A stretch of DNA of 64,000 bases from Pseudomonas helvetica (GCF_039908645.1 NZ_CP150917.1:1398501-1462500); one strand, 5' to 3'. Positions 54,096 through 64,000 are shown, numbered from the stretch's first letter. Notes: a model not told the origin generated them from the sequence alone. Made by a program: numbers and translations.

Positions 54096-55658
54096 CTATG
54101 ATTCTTCGACGGCGGTAGCGGTCTGGGCAGGCTCGGGCGTTGGAGTCGGGCCTTCGCGGCGGTTTTCCTGGAACCAGTGCAGGGCGATCAACAGCAGGGT
54201 CGGCACGCCAAGCAGCGCTGTGATGATGAAGAAGTTGTGATAGCCGTATTTCTCCACCATGACTCCCGAGTAGCCGCCGATCAGGCGTGGCAGCAGGAGC
54301 ATGATCGAGCTGAGCAGGGCGTACTGGGTCGCGGAAAACTTCAGGTTGGTCAGGCTCGACAGGTAGGCGACGAAGGCCGAGGTCGCCATGCCCGAGCTGA
54401 AGTTGTCGAGGGAGATGGTGACGATCAGCATCTCCAGGTTGGCGCCCATGTCGGCGAGCATCACAAACAGCAGGTTGGTAGCAGCTGATGCGAACCCGCC
54501 GATGAACAGAATCGGCAGGATGCCGAAACGCACGATCAGCAGGCCACCCATGCCGGCGCCTATCAGGGTCATGATCAGGCCGAAGATCTTGCTGACGCCG
54601 GCGATCTGATCCTTGGTGAAGCCCAGGTCGATGTAAAACACGTTGGCCATTACGCCCATCACGGTGTCGGACATTCGGTAGGTGGCGATCAGGCCCAGCA
54701 GTAGAAAGGCCTGCCAGCGGTAGCGGACAACGAAGTCGTTGACGGGCGTCAGCACCGGGGCCAAGCCGCGGCGGCCCATGGTGGAGAGGCACAGGCTGGT
54801 CAGGATGATGTAGAGCAGCGCTCGTAGAAATGCCCGATCTTCCAGCAGCAGATCCAGTGGGCTCATGGCGCCGGTGATGACGCTGGCGAAATCAGTGTTG
54901 TAGAGCTGGGTAAACATCGCGGGTACGGATACCAGCAAAACGATGAGTACGAATACCGAGGCGAGTTGGTGCACAAAGCTGTAGCGCCCGGCGGACAGCT
55001 GGGTACGCAGCGGCACGGGAGGTTCGCGCATCAGCAGGGTGGTCACCAACGCCGGGATCATCAGCAGGCCGAACAGCGCGTAGGTGCCGGTCCAGGCCGA
55101 GTGTTTGTAGTTGAACCCGGTGGAGCCGAAACCTTCGGCAATGAACAGTGCACCGGCTGTCGCCAGGAGCGCCGCGACCCGATAGCCGGACATATAACTG
55201 GCGGCCAATGCAGCTTGGCGCGTGTCGTCGACAATTTCCAGGCGATAGGCGTCGACGGCAATATCCTGGGTGGCAGAGGCGAACGCGACCAGAACGGCAA
55301 TCGCAATCAGCCAGGACAGGTGCTTTTGCGGGTCGCAGAAACCCATGCCGATCAGGCCGAGGACCAGCAGTATTTGCGCCAGGACCAGCCACGAGCGTCG
55401 TCGGCCGAGTTTGCCGAGTAATGGCAGGCGCCACTGGTCGAGAAGTGGCGACCACACCCATTTAAACGCATAGGCCAGCCCGATCAGGCTGGCATAACCA
55501 ATCGTTTCACGGGCTACGCCGGCCTCACGCAGCCAGACGGATAGCGTTGAGAACACCAGCATGTAGGGTAGGCCAGCGGCGAAACCCAGTAGCAATAGTA
55601 CGAGTGTCGAGGGGCTGGCATAAGCAGCGAGCGCGGCGCGCCAGGTTTTACGGGGCAT
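54096..55658 (-). CDS. ampG: Muropeptide permease AmpG
   Basis: A 520-residue MFS permease with about 12-14 transmembrane helices (TLVLLLLGFAAGLPYMLVFS at the start). It imports anhydromuropeptides for cell-wall recycling and for AmpC induction signalling. Signature AFKWVWSPLLDQ near residue 63. Confidence 0.92.
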   Translation of the reverse strand: MPRKTWRAALAAYASPSTLVLLLLGFAAGLPYMLVFSTLSVWLREAGVARETIGYASLIGLAYAFKWVWSPLLDQWRLPLLGKLGRRRSWLVLAQILLVLGLIGMGFCDPQKHLSWLIAIAVLVAFASATQDIAVDAYRLEIVDDTRQAALAASYMSGYRVAALLATAGALFIAEGFGSTGFNYKHSAWTGTYALFGLLMIPALVTTLLMREPPVPLRTQLSAGRYSFVHQLASVFVLIVLLVSVPAMFTQLYNTDFASVITGAMSPLDLLLEDRAFLRALLYIILTSLCLSTMGRRGLAPVLTPVNDFVVRYRWQAFLLLGLIATYRMSDTVMGVMANVFYIDLGFTKDQIAGVSKIFGLIMTLIGAGMGGLLIVRFGILPILFIGGFASAATNLLFVMLADMGANLEMLIVTISLDNFSSGMATSAFVAYLSSLTNLKFSATQYALLSSIMLLLPRLIGGYSGVMVEKYGYHNFFIITALLGVPTLLLIALHWFQENRREGPTPTPEPAQTATAVEES

Positions 55659-55701
55659 GGGCTGGAGTCTGCCTCAAAATTGCGAAAACAAAGCGCGCAC
55701 T

Positions 55702-56055
55702 CTAACCGCTGTGCTCTACCGGGCGCCAGCCATGACGCTGAATATCAACACGATTGTTCAGGACACTGACACCTTCCATGCGCAAGCGTGCCCGCTGTTC
55801 ATCGCCGGAGGGGCTTCCCGCTGGTAGGCTGAGGCGACCGCCGGCAGCCAATACGCGATGCCAGGGCAGCTTGGTGTCGCCGGGCAACTGACTCAATGTG
55901 CGCCCCACCCAGCGGGCGGCCCGCCCCAGGCCTGCCAGTTCGGCGAGTTGACCGTAACTCACCACTTTGCCTTCCGGAACCTGGGCCAGGGTCAGGTAGA
56001 GCGTGGTTCGGCGCATCTGTGCCGGGGTCTCGGTTTCATGGTTGGCGTCAGTCAC
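55702..56055 (-). CDS. Alkyltransferase-like (ATL) protein
   Basis: A 117-residue MGMT-fold protein from a GTG at 56055 (AGGAAG upstream). The active-site motif of alkylguanine methyltransferases, PCHRV, is replaced by PWHRV (residues 64-68), the hallmark of ATL proteins that bind O6-alkylguanine and recruit nucleotide excision repair. Other motifs (KVVSYGQLAELAG) are kept. Confidence 0.85.
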   Translation of the reverse strand: MTDANHETETPAQMRRTTLYLTLAQVPEGKVVSYGQLAELAGLGRAARWVGRTLSQLPGDTKLPWHRVLAAGGRLSLPAGSPSGDEQRARLRMEGVSVLNNRVDIQRHGWRPVEHSG

Positions 56056-56162
56056 GTTGCCGCTTCCTGATGAGGGTGTTGAGGCTGCTTCCAGAGTAAG
56101 TCTTCCGTGAGCGAATGAAAATCTCGCCAAATCGGGTGTGGCCGGTAAAAACAGACAGGCAC

Positions 56163-56194
56163 AAAAAAGCCCCGCTTTTGAGGGCGGGGCCTTT
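56163..56194 (-). terminator. Terminator of the cold-shock gene
   Basis: AAAAAAGCCCCGC and GGCGGGGCCTTTT form a strong stem just past the csp stop on the minus strand. Confidence 0.85.
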
Positions 56195-56211
56195 TACTAA
56201 ATCAGGACAAG

Positions 56212-56421
56212 TTAGATAACTTGAACTTCTTCAGCTTGCATGCCTTTCTGACCGCGGGTAGCGATGAAAGAAACCTGTTGGCCTTCTTTCAGGCTTTTGA
56301 AGCCGTCGGATTGGATAGCTTTGAAGTGAACGAACAGGTCGTCACCGGATTGTGGAGTGATGAAGCCGAAGCCTTTTTCATCGTTGAACCACTTAACGGT
56401 ACCGGTTTGGCGATTAGACAT
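56212..56421 (-). CDS. Cold-shock protein (CspA family)
   Basis: A 69-residue cold-shock-domain protein with the RNP1 motif KGFGFITP and RNP2 LFVHFKAI. An RNA chaperone. AAGGAG precedes the ATG. Confidence 0.95.
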   Translation of the reverse strand: MSNRQTGTVKWFNDEKGFGFITPQSGDDLFVHFKAIQSDGFKSLKEGQQVSFIATRGQKGMQAEEVQVI

Positions 56422-56776
56422 GGTGTAACTCCTTGAACAAAGATAACTGCGACTCAGGAAGAACCCTGGCCGAGACTGAGTGCAAAGAGCAGGAAAAATT
56501 CTTGTAGATGGTTGGATCGAAATTCAACATATCGTGTAGAGATTCTCAGTGACACAAGCAGCACAGTGGCGCCACCTTAACCCTTTTTCCTGAACGTGCC
56601 AATGGTCTTTGCGAAGGTTTCTCTGTTTTCATGACTGACGGTGTGCCGTATTGCCGCGAAGGCCCGGAAATCGTGGGGGATCGGCGAGAATTGTGCCCCG
56701 GACTTTGAACCGGCGGCGTGCCCCGGTAAGATGCCGGACAGAATTTTTCCACCTCGCTATTCAGGACACCCCCGCC
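56422..56776. other. Divergent intergenic region csp/dcd
   Basis: About 355 bases between divergent genes, expected to contain the csp 5' untranslated leader and both promoters. No coding sequence is supported. Confidence 0.5.
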
Positions 56777-57343
56777 ATGAGCATCAAATCGGACAAGTGG
56801 ATTCGCCGCATGGCGCAAGAGCACGGCATGATCGAGCCCTTCGTAGAGCGCCAGATGCGTGGCGAAGGCGCCGATCGGCTGATTTCCTTCGGCGTATCGA
56901 GCTACGGCTATGACGTGCGTTGCGCCGATGAATTCAAGGTGTTCACCAACATCAATTCGGCGACTGTCGATCCGAAAAACTTCGATGAGAAGAGCTTCGT
57001 CGACGTCAAAAGCGATGTCTGCATCATTCCGCCGAACTCTTTCGCGCTGGCGCGTACCGTCGAGTTCTTCCGTATTCCGCGCAATGTACTGACGATCTGC
57101 CTGGGCAAGAGCACCTACGCTCGTTGCGGCATCATCGTCAACGTCACGCCGCTGGAACCGGAGTGGGAAGGTCACGTGACTTTGGAGTTTTCGAACACCA
57201 CCACGTTGCCGGCGAAGATCTACGCCAACGAAGGCGTGGCGCAAATGCTGTTTTTCGAGTCCGACGAAGAGTGTGAAGTGTCTTATAAGGACCGTGGCGG
57301 CAAGTATCAGGGCCAGCGTGGCGTGACCCTGCCGCGTACCTGA
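56777..57343 (+). CDS. dcd: dCTP deaminase
   Basis: A 188-residue Dcd with family motifs [15 protein letters not shown] near residue 36 and [10 protein letters not shown] near residue 112. It converts dCTP to dUTP for dTMP synthesis. The ATG at 56777 gives the standard length; upstream sequence is not conserved. Confidence 0.95.
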   Translation: MSIKSDKWIRRMAQEHGMIEPFVERQMRGEGADRLISFGVSSYGYDVRCADEFKVFTNINSATVDPKNFDEKSFVDVKSDVCIIPPNSFALARTVEFFRIPRNVLTICLGKSTYARCGIIVNVTPLEPEWEGHVTLEFSNTTTLPAKIYANEGVAQMLFFESDEECEVSYKDRGGKYQGQRGVTLPRT

Positions 57344-57450
57344 GTCAGCCGTCTGACAAACCGTTGGAATTCCTGAGCGGGCGTACACTCTATGGGGTGT
57401 ACTGCTCCGATGCGCGCAAGGCGCATCGGGCCATCGCTCAGGAGTGCTTC

Positions 57451-57669
57451 ATGAAGATCGATCCGCGAGTAAGTGCCGAACTGGCAAGGCTTGAGCCCAA
57501 TCAAGTGGGCCTGCTGGCCTGGTCATTGCTGGCTCATCCGCCTGTCACGCAGGCCGGCGGAATCCCTGGTCAGCCCGACCCCGATACCCCGAACGAACAA
57601 CCGACGGAACCCGGCGAGCCTGGCGAACCTACCTTGCCGGATAAGCCGCCTCCGGCGCCGGTTGCCTGA
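57451..57669 (+). CDS. Small proline-rich protein
   Basis: A 72-residue ORF with AGGAG before its ATG. After a helical first half (SAELARLEPNQVGLLAWSLL) it becomes P/G/E-rich (QPTEPGEPGEPTLPDKPPPA). No family recognised. Confidence 0.5.
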   Translation: MKIDPRVSAELARLEPNQVGLLAWSLLAHPPVTQAGGIPGQPDPDTPNEQPTEPGEPGEPTLPDKPPPAPVA

Positions 57670-57711
57670 TTTTCCGCATCGAAATTCAATGGCCCGAGGT
57701 TGGATTGATCC

Positions 57712-57801
57712 CTGTGGGAGCGTGGCTTGCCCGCGATGAACGATAACGCGGGTTATCAGATAAATCGCGTTGCCCCATCGCGGGCAAGCCACGCTCCTAC
57801 G
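57712..57801. repeat. Inverted REP pair after the small ORF
   Basis: GTGGGAGCGTGGCTTGCCCG and CGGGCAAGCCACGCTCCTAC face each other across about 45 bases. It lies just past the aotP stop codon. Confidence 0.85.
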
Positions 57802-57811
57802 GAATCTGGGG

Positions 57812-58576
57812 TTACTTGAGGTTGCCGCTGAGGAATTGCTTGAGGCGTTCGCTCTTCGGATTGCCGAGCACGTCTTCAGGCGCGCCTTCTTCCTCTACCA
57901 GCCCCTGATGCAGGAACAGCACCTGATTCGAGACTTTGCGGGCGAAGCTCATTTCGTGGGTCACCATGATCATGGTCCGGCCTTCTTCGGCCAGTCCCTG
58001 GATCACCTTGAGCACTTCACCCACCAGCTCCGGGTCCAGCGCCGAGGTCGGTTCGTCGAACAGCATGACTTCCGGCTCCATCGCCAGTGCGCGGGCAATG
58101 GCAACACGTTGTTGCTGACCGCCCGACAGGAACGCCGGGTATTGATCCGCTACGCGCGCCGCGAGGCCAACCTTGTCCAGATAGCGCCGGGCGCGATCTT
58201 CGGCGTCCTTCTTGCTGACCCCCAGCACCCGGCGCGGGGCCATGGTGATGTTTTCCAGCACCGTCATGTGGCTCCACAGGTTGAAGTGCTGGAACACCAT
58301 TGCCAGTCGGGTACGGATTCGTTGCAGTTCGGCTTCATCGGCCACCCGCATGCCATGGGAGTCTTTGATCATGCGGATCGCTTGACCGTCCAGGCTCATG
58401 GCGCCGTCGTTGGGTTGCTCGAGAAAGTTGATGCAGCGCAAAAAGGTACTTTTGCCCGAGCCGCTGGCGCCGATCAGGCTGATCACGTCACCGGTCTTGG
58501 CCTTGAGCGAAACGCCTTTGAGCACTTCATGAGTGCCGTAGCATTTATGCAGGCCTTCGATGGTCAGTTTGTACAT
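57812..58576 (-). CDS. aotP: Basic amino acid ABC transporter ATPase AotP
   Basis: A 254-residue ABC ATPase with Walker [10 protein letters not shown], signature [15 protein letters not shown] and Walker [13 protein letters not shown]; HisP/AotP type. The ATG at 58576 gives the family length. Last gene of the operon J-Q-M-O-P, which imports arginine/ornithine or related basic amino acids. Confidence 0.93.
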   Translation of the reverse strand: MYKLTIEGLHKCYGTHEVLKGVSLKAKTGDVISLIGASGSGKSTFLRCINFLEQPNDGAMSLDGQAIRMIKDSHGMRVADEAELQRIRTRLAMVFQHFNLWSHMTVLENITMAPRRVLGVSKKDAEDRARRYLDKVGLAARVADQYPAFLSGGQQQRVAIARALAMEPEVMLFDEPTSALDPELVGEVLKVIQGLAEEGRTMIMVTHEMSFARKVSNQVLFLHQGLVEEEGAPEDVLGNPKSERLKQFLSGNLK

Positions 58577-58589
58577 GGGGCATGCATCC

Positions 58590-59708
58590 TCAAGGCGAAA
58601 GTAGGTAGCCGGTGCGATAGGCTTCGAGGCCTGCAACATGGGCGATCACCATGCCTGCGGTGGCCATCCGGCGAGTCGAACGGGCGTAGAGCAGGCCGGC
58701 GTTGGCGCAATGAACCGGGGTCACGCGGTCGCCGATCGGGTCGATGATTTCGGCGATCAGTTGTCCCGCCTCCAGGTACTCGCCCGGCAGCACGTGGTAC
58801 ACCAGCAAGCCGCCGACCGGGGTTGCAACCGGTTCTACTGCGGCCAGTGGCGTGGCGGGGTAGGGCAGTTCGGGCAAGGGCGTTGCTTCACCTTCGATTG
58901 CGCCGAAATGAACCAGATAGTCGATCAGCGCCTGGCAGTCGAGGCTGGCCAGCGGATGATTGACGTCGCCTTGACCGCGCAATTCGACGGTCACCGAGAA
59001 GCTGCCCAGCGGAATGTCGAAGTGCTCACCGAAGCGCTCCTGCATTTGCCACCAGACCAGGGTGAAACACTCATCGAACGAATGACCGCCGGAGTCGGTG
59101 GCCAGCAGGCTGGCTTCGGCGCCGATGTAGCGCGCCAGTGGCTCGACTTGCGGCCAGGCCTCGGGCGTGGTGTACAGGTGCGCGACGGCTTCGAAATCAC
59201 AATGCAGGTCTAGCACCATGTCCGCGTCGCAGGCCAGTGTTTGCAGGGTCAGGCGCTGGGATTGCAGTTGGGTGCGGGCGGTTTGCCGAGCCAGCGCATT
59301 GCGCAGGCTGCTGCGGATCAACTCAAGGTTGTGTTGTGGATCGTTGTTGAGTTGCCCTTCGATCTCGTTGCCGACTTCTTCACCGAGGTCAACGAACCAG
59401 CGGTTGAAGTTCTGTCCGCTTTCCAGTTCGTAGCGGCCCAGTGGCACGTCCATCAGCACTTGTTCGAGGCCAATCGGGTTGGCCACGGGCACCAGCACGA
59501 TCTCGCTGCGCAGACGGCCGGCGGCTTCGAACTCGGCCAGGCGCAGCTTGAGGTGCCAAGCCACCAGCATGCCGGGCATTTCGTCGGCGTGCAGCGAGGA
59601 CTGGATGTAGATTTTGCCTTTGGCCTGGGTCGGGCCGAAGTGGAAGCTGTGGATCTGTCGTGCAGTGCCCGGCAGTGGGGCAAGCAGGTCATGGATCTGG
59701 TGGCGCAT
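58590..59708 (-). CDS. aotO: AotO-like aspartoacylase/succinylglutamate desuccinylase family protein
   Basis: A 372-residue zinc carboxypeptidase-fold protein. Zinc ligands are seen in [10 protein letters not shown] (HxxE) and LDLHCDF; a catalytic Glu lies in [10 protein letters not shown]. Within the aot operon of Pseudomonas, AotO occupies this place, though its role in transport is not established. A TTG at 59714 is an alternative start with AGGA closer by. Confidence 0.82.
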   Translation of the reverse strand: MRHQIHDLLAPLPGTARQIHSFHFGPTQAKGKIYIQSSLHADEMPGMLVAWHLKLRLAEFEAAGRLRSEIVLVPVANPIGLEQVLMDVPLGRYELESGQNFNRWFVDLGEEVGNEIEGQLNNDPQHNLELIRSSLRNALARQTARTQLQSQRLTLQTLACDADMVLDLHCDFEAVAHLYTTPEAWPQVEPLARYIGAEASLLATDSGGHSFDECFTLVWWQMQERFGEHFDIPLGSFSVTVELRGQGDVNHPLASLDCQALIDYLVHFGAIEGEATPLPELPYPATPLAAVEPVATPVGGLLVYHVLPGEYLEAGQLIAEIIDPIGDRVTPVHCANAGLLYARSTRRMATAGMVIAHVAGLEAYRTGYLLSP

Positions 59709-59720
59709 TTGCAAAAAATC

Positions 59721-60431
59721 CTAGTGAGTCGGCCCGAGGAACGCCAGCCATCGGCGTTCGGCCAGTCGGAACAGGCCGACCAGCGCAAAGGTGACGGTCA
59801 GGTAAATCAGCGCGGCAATGCCGAACGACTGAAAGGTCAGGAAGGTCGCCGAGTTGGCGTCACGAGCGACTTTCAGAATGTCCGGGACGGTGGCAGTGAA
59901 GGCCACGGTGGTCGAGTGCAGCATCAGGATCACTTCGTTGCTGTAGTACGGCAACGAACGACGCAGGGCCGACGGCATGATCACGTAGGCATATAGCTTC
60001 CAACCCGTCAGACCGTAGGCCTTGGCGGCTTCGACTTCACCGTGGTTCATACTGCGAATCGCCCCGGCGAAAATCTCCGTGGTGTAGGCGCAGGTGTTCA
60101 GGGCAAAGGCTAAGATGGTGCAGTTCATCGCATCGCGAAAGAACGCGTCGAGTACTGGCTGCGCACGGACCGCGGCCAGGCTGTAGATCCCGGTGTAGCA
60201 AATCAGCAGCTGGATATACAGCGGCGTACCGCGAAACAGGTAAGTGTAGAACTGCACCGGCCAGCGCACATAGAGCTTGCTGGAAACCCGGGCAATCGAC
60301 AGCGGAATCGACACCAGGAAACCGATGAAGATCGAGGCGCTGAGCAGCCACATGGTCATGGCCAGGCCGGTGATGTGGTAACCGTCGGTATAAAGGAACG
60401 GTTTCCAGTAGTCCTGTAGAAGTTCGATCAT
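59721..60431 (-). CDS. aotM: Basic amino acid ABC permease AotM
   Basis: A 236-residue HisM-type inner membrane permease with about five transmembrane helices (ITGLAMTMWLLSASIFIGFL) and the EAA-loop (EVEAAKAYGLTGWKLYAYVI). Overlaps the Q gene by 4 bases. Confidence 0.93.
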   Translation of the reverse strand: MIELLQDYWKPFLYTDGYHITGLAMTMWLLSASIFIGFLVSIPLSIARVSSKLYVRWPVQFYTYLFRGTPLYIQLLICYTGIYSLAAVRAQPVLDAFFRDAMNCTILAFALNTCAYTTEIFAGAIRSMNHGEVEAAKAYGLTGWKLYAYVIMPSALRRSLPYYSNEVILMLHSTTVAFTATVPDILKVARDANSATFLTFQSFGIAALIYLTVTFALVGLFRLAERRWLAFLGPTH

Positions 60432-61156
60432 CGTACGGCCTCCCGGGCACCGGCGGCATAACGGCGTTCAAGCCTGCGCAGGACAAAGTTCGAAGCGCTG
60501 GTGATCAGCAGGTAAATCAAGGCGGCCAGCACCAGGAAGTAAAACAGTTGATAGGAGCTTTTACCGGCGTCCTGTGCCGCTTTGACCAGGTCCGCCAAGC
60601 CGATGATCGACACCAGCGCGGTGGCCTTGAGCATCACCATCCAGTTATTGCCGATGCCGGGCAGGGCAAAGCGCATCATCTGCGGGAACACCACGAAGCG
60701 AAACCGCTGGCCGCGCTTGAGGCCATAAGCCGTGGCGGCTTCGACCTGACCCCGTGGGACGGCGAGGATTGCGCCGCGAAAGGTTTCGGTGAAATACGCG
60801 CCATAGATGAAGCCCAGGGTGATGACCCCGGCGCTGAACGGGTTGATTTCGATGTACTCCCATTCCATCAGGTCGGTCAGGGAGGTCAGCCAGGTTTGCA
60901 GGCTGTAGAAAATCAGCAGCATCAGCACCAGGTCCGGCACGCCGCGAATCAGGGTGGTGTAGATCTGGGCGGGAACTCGTAGCAGTTTGACGCTGGAGAG
61001 TTTGGCAGTGGCGCCGAGCAGGCCGAGCAACACGGCCACCAGCAGCGACAACACCGATAATTTGATGGTCATCCAGGTGCCTTGCATCAGCAGCGGGCCA
61101 AAGCCCTTCAAGCTGAAGGCAGAAAGCCCGAGGTTTTGTAACAGTTGTTCGAACAT
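60428..61156 (-). CDS. aotQ: Basic amino acid ABC permease AotQ
   Basis: A 242-residue HisQ-type permease partner of M, with the EAA loop VEAATAYGLKRGQRFRFVVF. It follows the binding-protein gene, from which it is separated by a terminator-like hairpin. Confidence 0.93.
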   Translation of the reverse strand: MFEQLLQNLGLSAFSLKGFGPLLMQGTWMTIKLSVLSLLVAVLLGLLGATAKLSSVKLLRVPAQIYTTLIRGVPDLVLMLLIFYSLQTWLTSLTDLMEWEYIEINPFSAGVITLGFIYGAYFTETFRGAILAVPRGQVEAATAYGLKRGQRFRFVVFPQMMRFALPGIGNNWMVMLKATALVSIIGLADLVKAAQDAGKSSYQLFYFLVLAALIYLLITSASNFVLRRLERRYAAGAREAVR

Positions 61157-61179
61157 AAAATCTGCAACCTGATAGCGTG

Positions 61180-61208
61180 AAAAAAGCGCCCATCACGAGG
61201 ATGGGCGC
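61180..61208 (-). terminator. Attenuator hairpin between aotJ and aotQ
   Basis: On the minus strand GCGCCCATC and GATGGGCGC pair around CTCGT, followed by six T. It is a full intrinsic terminator within the operon, and would favour binding protein over membrane parts. Confidence 0.8.
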
Positions 61209-61214
61209 CGGGCA

Positions 61215-61994
61215 TTATTTGCCGCTGTACAGATTCAGATCACCGAAGTGTTTCTTTTGAATGGTCGCGTAGGTGCCATCATCGTGTAACGCTTTGATAC
61301 CTTTATCGAGAAGGGCTTTGAGCTCTTTGTTACCTTTCGAGATACCGACAGCTGTTTTGGCTGGCAGCAAAGGATCGTTGACCGGCTTGCTGACTTCATA
61401 AGCAGCGCCTTGTGGCGACTTCAAGAAGCCCAGTTCGGCTTGCAGCATGTCCTGGATCGAGGCGTCCAGACGACCGGAAGTCAGGTCGGCGTAGACCTGA
61501 TCCTGGTTGGCGTAGGCCTGAGTGGTCACGCCAGCCTTGTCCAGCACGGCCTTGGCGTAGGCTTCCTGAATGGTGCCTTGCTCGTAGCCGACCTTTTTAC
61601 CCTTGAGCGAAGCTACATCAGAAATGCCGGAGCCTTTCTTGTAGACCAGTGCGGTAGGGCCGGAGAACAGTTCGCTGGAGAAGTCGATGACTTTTTCGCG
61701 GGCTTCGGTGACGGTCATCGAAGAGATCACACCGTCGAATTTATTGGCCTTGAGGCCTGGAATCATGCCGTCGAAATCGCTTTCGACCCATTTGCACTTG
61801 ACCTTCAGCTCGGCGCAGATCGCGTTGCCCAGATCGATGTCGAAGCCCACCAGGCTGCCGTCGGCCGCTTTGGACTCGAACGGAGCGTAGGAAGGGTCAA
61901 CGCCAAAACGCAGTTCTTTATATTCCTTGGCCAGTGCGGAACCAGCGGCCATGCACAACGCCAGTGCAGAAAGGGTCAGCAATGCTTTTTTCAT
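61215..61994 (-). CDS. aotJ: Basic amino acid periplasmic binding protein AotJ
   Basis: A 259-residue HisJ/AotJ-type binding protein with a signal peptide (LLTLSALALCMAAGSALAKE) and the family segment LRFGVDPSYAPFESKAADGS, then GFDIDLGNAICAEL. First gene of the operon. The ATG at 61994 is preferred to a longer start at 62015. Confidence 0.95.
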   Translation of the reverse strand: MKKALLTLSALALCMAAGSALAKEYKELRFGVDPSYAPFESKAADGSLVGFDIDLGNAICAELKVKCKWVESDFDGMIPGLKANKFDGVISSMTVTEAREKVIDFSSELFSGPTALVYKKGSGISDVASLKGKKVGYEQGTIQEAYAKAVLDKAGVTTQAYANQDQVYADLTSGRLDASIQDMLQAELGFLKSPQGAAYEVSKPVNDPLLPAKTAVGISKGNKELKALLDKGIKALHDDGTYATIQKKHFGDLNLYSGK

Positions 61995-62182
61995 TATTAA
62001 ATCCCTAAGAACCAATTTGAGCGCTTGTGGCGCGAAATTATTGTTACTGGAAAGCGTAAGACCTTATGAAAGTAGCAATTTCCGAACCAGAGTCCCGAAC
62101 AAGCGTTTTAAAAGATGATTCAAGACACGTCTGGAGAGGAATCGTGCCCAAAAACGGGCGTGAACAAATTGCCGCACCAAAG

Positions 62183-62233
62183 TAGAGCGATCGGTGGCGA
62201 GGAAGCAAGCTCCCTCGTCACTGATCGCTCTAC
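62183..62233. repeat. REP-type palindrome after the acylase gene
   Basis: AGAGCGATCGGTGGCGAGG and CCTCGTCACTGATCGCTCT pair with few mismatches around AAGCAAGCT. It ends 4 bases before the acylase stop and can act as 3' end. Confidence 0.8.
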
Positions 62234-62236
62234 GTG

Positions 62237-64000
62237 TTACTTGCCTGGCACCAGGGTCAGCCGCGTTTTGCCATATATCTTGTCGAAGTTCTGCGGTTGC
62301 ATCGGCAAGCTCATGTATTGGCCTTTGAGCCACGGGTCGATGCTGTCGATATAGTTCGGGCTGGCCGGGTTACCGGATTGGCCGGTGCCGCTCTGACCCA
62401 TCAGCGGTTCGGCCTGGCCGAAGTCGACAATGAAACGCATGGCCGGCACCCGCGTCACGTTGAAGTCCTGCCCCCACGTGTACGCGGCAGCATTCAATGT
62501 GGTGTGGTCACCTCCGGCTGACATGGCGCCACGCACGGTCTGGCCTCGGCTGTTTTTCCATTCGTAGTGGTGCAGTTTGCCCCACTGCCAGGCTTTGTGG
62601 TCGGCACCCATCTGGCTCTCGCCGGCGGTAATGGCCGCGGCCAGGCTACGGGCGAGAATGGTCGGTTTGTCTTCTTTTTGCTGCGTGCGCAGGTCATCCC
62701 AGAACGGGCTGTCTTCGCGACCCAGCAAATGGTCGGCCTGGGCCGAGTAGGACAATTTGCCGTTGGCGACGAAGGCTTTCCACGTCGGGCTGGACTCTGG
62801 GCCGAGCTCGTCGAGGAAGATCTGCTTCATGCTTTCTTGCAGGAACAGTTCATAGATCGCTGCGTCGGCCGAAGTCGGGCTGAGCTTGCCGTCGAACGCC
62901 ATCAAGCGGTTGTAAGCTTCACGCGCTTTGCCGGCTTCGGCAGCAGGCAGTGCGTCGATCGCCTGTTTCAGCGGCTGGGACATGCCCGGGGCTTCAAACA
63001 TCTTTTTCAGTTTGGCGGCGAACAGCGTGGTCTGGTCGTACTGCATCGCGATCATGCTGCGGCTGTCGTGCTTGCCGGCAGCCGCCAGCTCGGCGATGCG
63101 CTCGCCACGCTCGGGCGCGGCCCAGGAGTTGGACAGCTGCATGCCGTAACCATGAGGGATGACCCGCTGGTTGGCGGTGCCGACCCAGCCTTGGGCCGGG
63201 TCCTGGTCATAAGGGTGGAGCATCGGGTCGGCGTAACCGTCCCAGTCGTAACGACCTTCCCAGCCCGGCGATGGCAACAGGCCTTCACCTTCGCGACGGT
63301 TCGGGAAGCGCCCGGTGACTTGCCAGCCGATGTGGCTGGCGTCGGCGAATACCATGTTCAGCGCGATAGCGCGGATTTCACGGCTGGCGTCCGAGGCTTT
63401 CTCTGCGCTCTGTGCACGGGACAAGTCGAAGAAGGCATCGAGGCTCTTGTCGTCGGTAAAGTTCGGCATCTGCAATGCCAGACCGAAACCATTGCCCAGT
63501 GCAGTGCCTTGAGCGCTATTGAGCAGCGGGCCGTGACGGGTTTCGTACACGGCTTCGCGAATCGGCCGCTGGCCTTTGACGAAGTAGGTTTCGTTGCGAA
63601 CCGTCACCGGTTGCCATTTGCCTGAGACTTCGTAGCTCAGGCCATTGCCTTGACGCTTGAGCTTTTCAAGGAACAGGTCCTGGTTATCGCCCATGACCGC
63701 GGTCATGCTCCACGCCACTTTACCGTTGAAACCGGCGAGGACCATCGGCAGGCCGGCAACGGAAACCCCGGCCGCCTGGTACTTCGGCGAACGGATCTGT
63801 ACGTAGTTCCACAGCGACGGCACGCCAATCGGGAATTGGCTGTCGCTGGCCAGCAGGCTCTTGCCGCTGCGACTGCGCTGCGGGGCAATTGCCCAGTTGC
63901 TCGACGCCGTGGCGCCGAGCAAATTCAATGCAGACAACTGGTCGCCGGCTTTACTGAGTTCGCTCAGGCCCGGGATCGTGCCGTTGAGCTTCACGCCTTT
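62237..64000 (-). CDS. Penicillin acylase family protein (QuiP-like), 5' partial
   Basis: The frame is open to the window end, so the first part of the precursor is missing; about 588 codons are visible. The autocatalytic site [11 protein letters not shown] (nucleophile Ser at 63902-63904) starts the beta subunit of an Ntn hydrolase, followed by the typical [20 protein letters not shown]. Homologues QuiP and PvdQ cleave acyl chains from acyl-homoserine lactones or siderophore precursors. Substrate not decided here. Confidence 0.85.
   Translation of the reverse strand, partial: KGVKLNGTIPGLSELSKAGDQLSALNLLGATASSNWAIAPQRSRSGKSLLASDSQFPIGVPSLWNYVQIRSPKYQAAGVSVAGLPMVLAGFNGKVAWSMTAVMGDNQDLFLEKLKRQGNGLSYEVSGKWQPVTVRNETYFVKGQRPIREAVYETRHGPLLNSAQGTALGNGFGLALQMPNFTDDKSLDAFFDLSRAQSAEKASDASREIRAIALNMVFADASHIGWQVTGRFPNRREGEGLLPSPGWEGRYDWDGYADPMLHPYDQDPAQGWVGTANQRVIPHGYGMQLSNSWAAPERGERIAELAAAGKHDSRSMIAMQYDQTTLFAAKLKKMFEAPGMSQPLKQAIDALPAAEAGKAREAYNRLMAFDGKLSPTSADAAIYELFLQESMKQIFLDELGPESSPTWKAFVANGKLSYSAQADHLLGREDSPFWDDLRTQQKEDKPTILARSLAAAITAGESQMGADHKAWQWGKLHHYEWKNSRGQTVRGAMSAGGDHTTLNAAAYTWGQDFNVTRVPAMRFIVDFGQAEPLMGQSGTGQSGNPASPNYIDSIDPWLKGQYMSLPMQPQNFDKIYGKTRLTLVPGK

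Overview
The window is chromosomal DNA of a Pseudomonas, most likely of the P. fluorescens group. Three things point there: the gene order cinA-recA-recX, the PA3611-, DTW- and ErdR-like genes followed by dgkA, and finR/fpr; the aotJQMOP-type operon; and many copies of the short GC-rich palindromic (REP-type) repeats common in that group. No capsid, terminase, integrase or phage replication gene is visible.

Region 1 (1-29077) is a large contractile-tailocin (R-type bacteriocin) island ending just before cinA-recA. It opens with the C-terminal half of a self-cleaving CI/PrtR-like repressor, then a promoter embedded in ATGCAT operators, a 17-codon leader ORF with a terminator, and a holin. Particle 1 (1404-13005) is P2-like: tail terminator-like protein, V, W, J, I, a split tail fibre with a small chaperone, sheath, tube, E/E' with a -1 frameshift site, tape measure, U, X and D. 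Particle 2 (13130-27980) is Mu-like: gp37, gp38, sheath, tube, gp41/41' with a -1 frameshift site, a tape measure with 41-residue repeats, gp43 to gp48, and then three complete fibre-plus-chaperone pairs whose fibres share one N-terminal attachment domain. One lysis set serves both: the holin is at the far left, and the GH19 endolysin with nested Rz/Rz1 spanins is at the far right (27996-29077). The repressor is of the RecA-cleaved type and recA lies about 670 bp beyond the lysis genes, so SOS induction of both particles followed by lysis is the likely logic.

Region 2 (29160-44723) is core genome: pncC/cinA, recA behind a LexA box, recX, a LOG-family nucleosidase, an orphan ribbon-helix-helix protein, a PA3611-like secreted protein, a DTW-domain tRNA modification enzyme, erdR, dgkA, divergent finR/fpr, trmO, a C-terminal scar of a lost short-chain dehydrogenase, a YehS-like gene, a pseudouridine synthase homologue lacking its catalytic Asp, a GNAT acetyltransferase, rimO, kup and a DUF3077 gene with a structured leader.

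Region 3 (45265-57669) holds the mprF/virJ-like aminoacyl-phosphatidylglycerol pair, two identical tRNA-fMet genes, dinB behind a LexA box, a lipoprotein gene, proS, ampG, an alkyltransferase-like gene, a cold-shock gene and dcd. Region 4 (57812-64000) is the basic amino acid ABC transporter operon aotJ-Q-M-O-P, with an attenuator after aotJ, and the 3' part of a penicillin-acylase-family gene cut by the window end.
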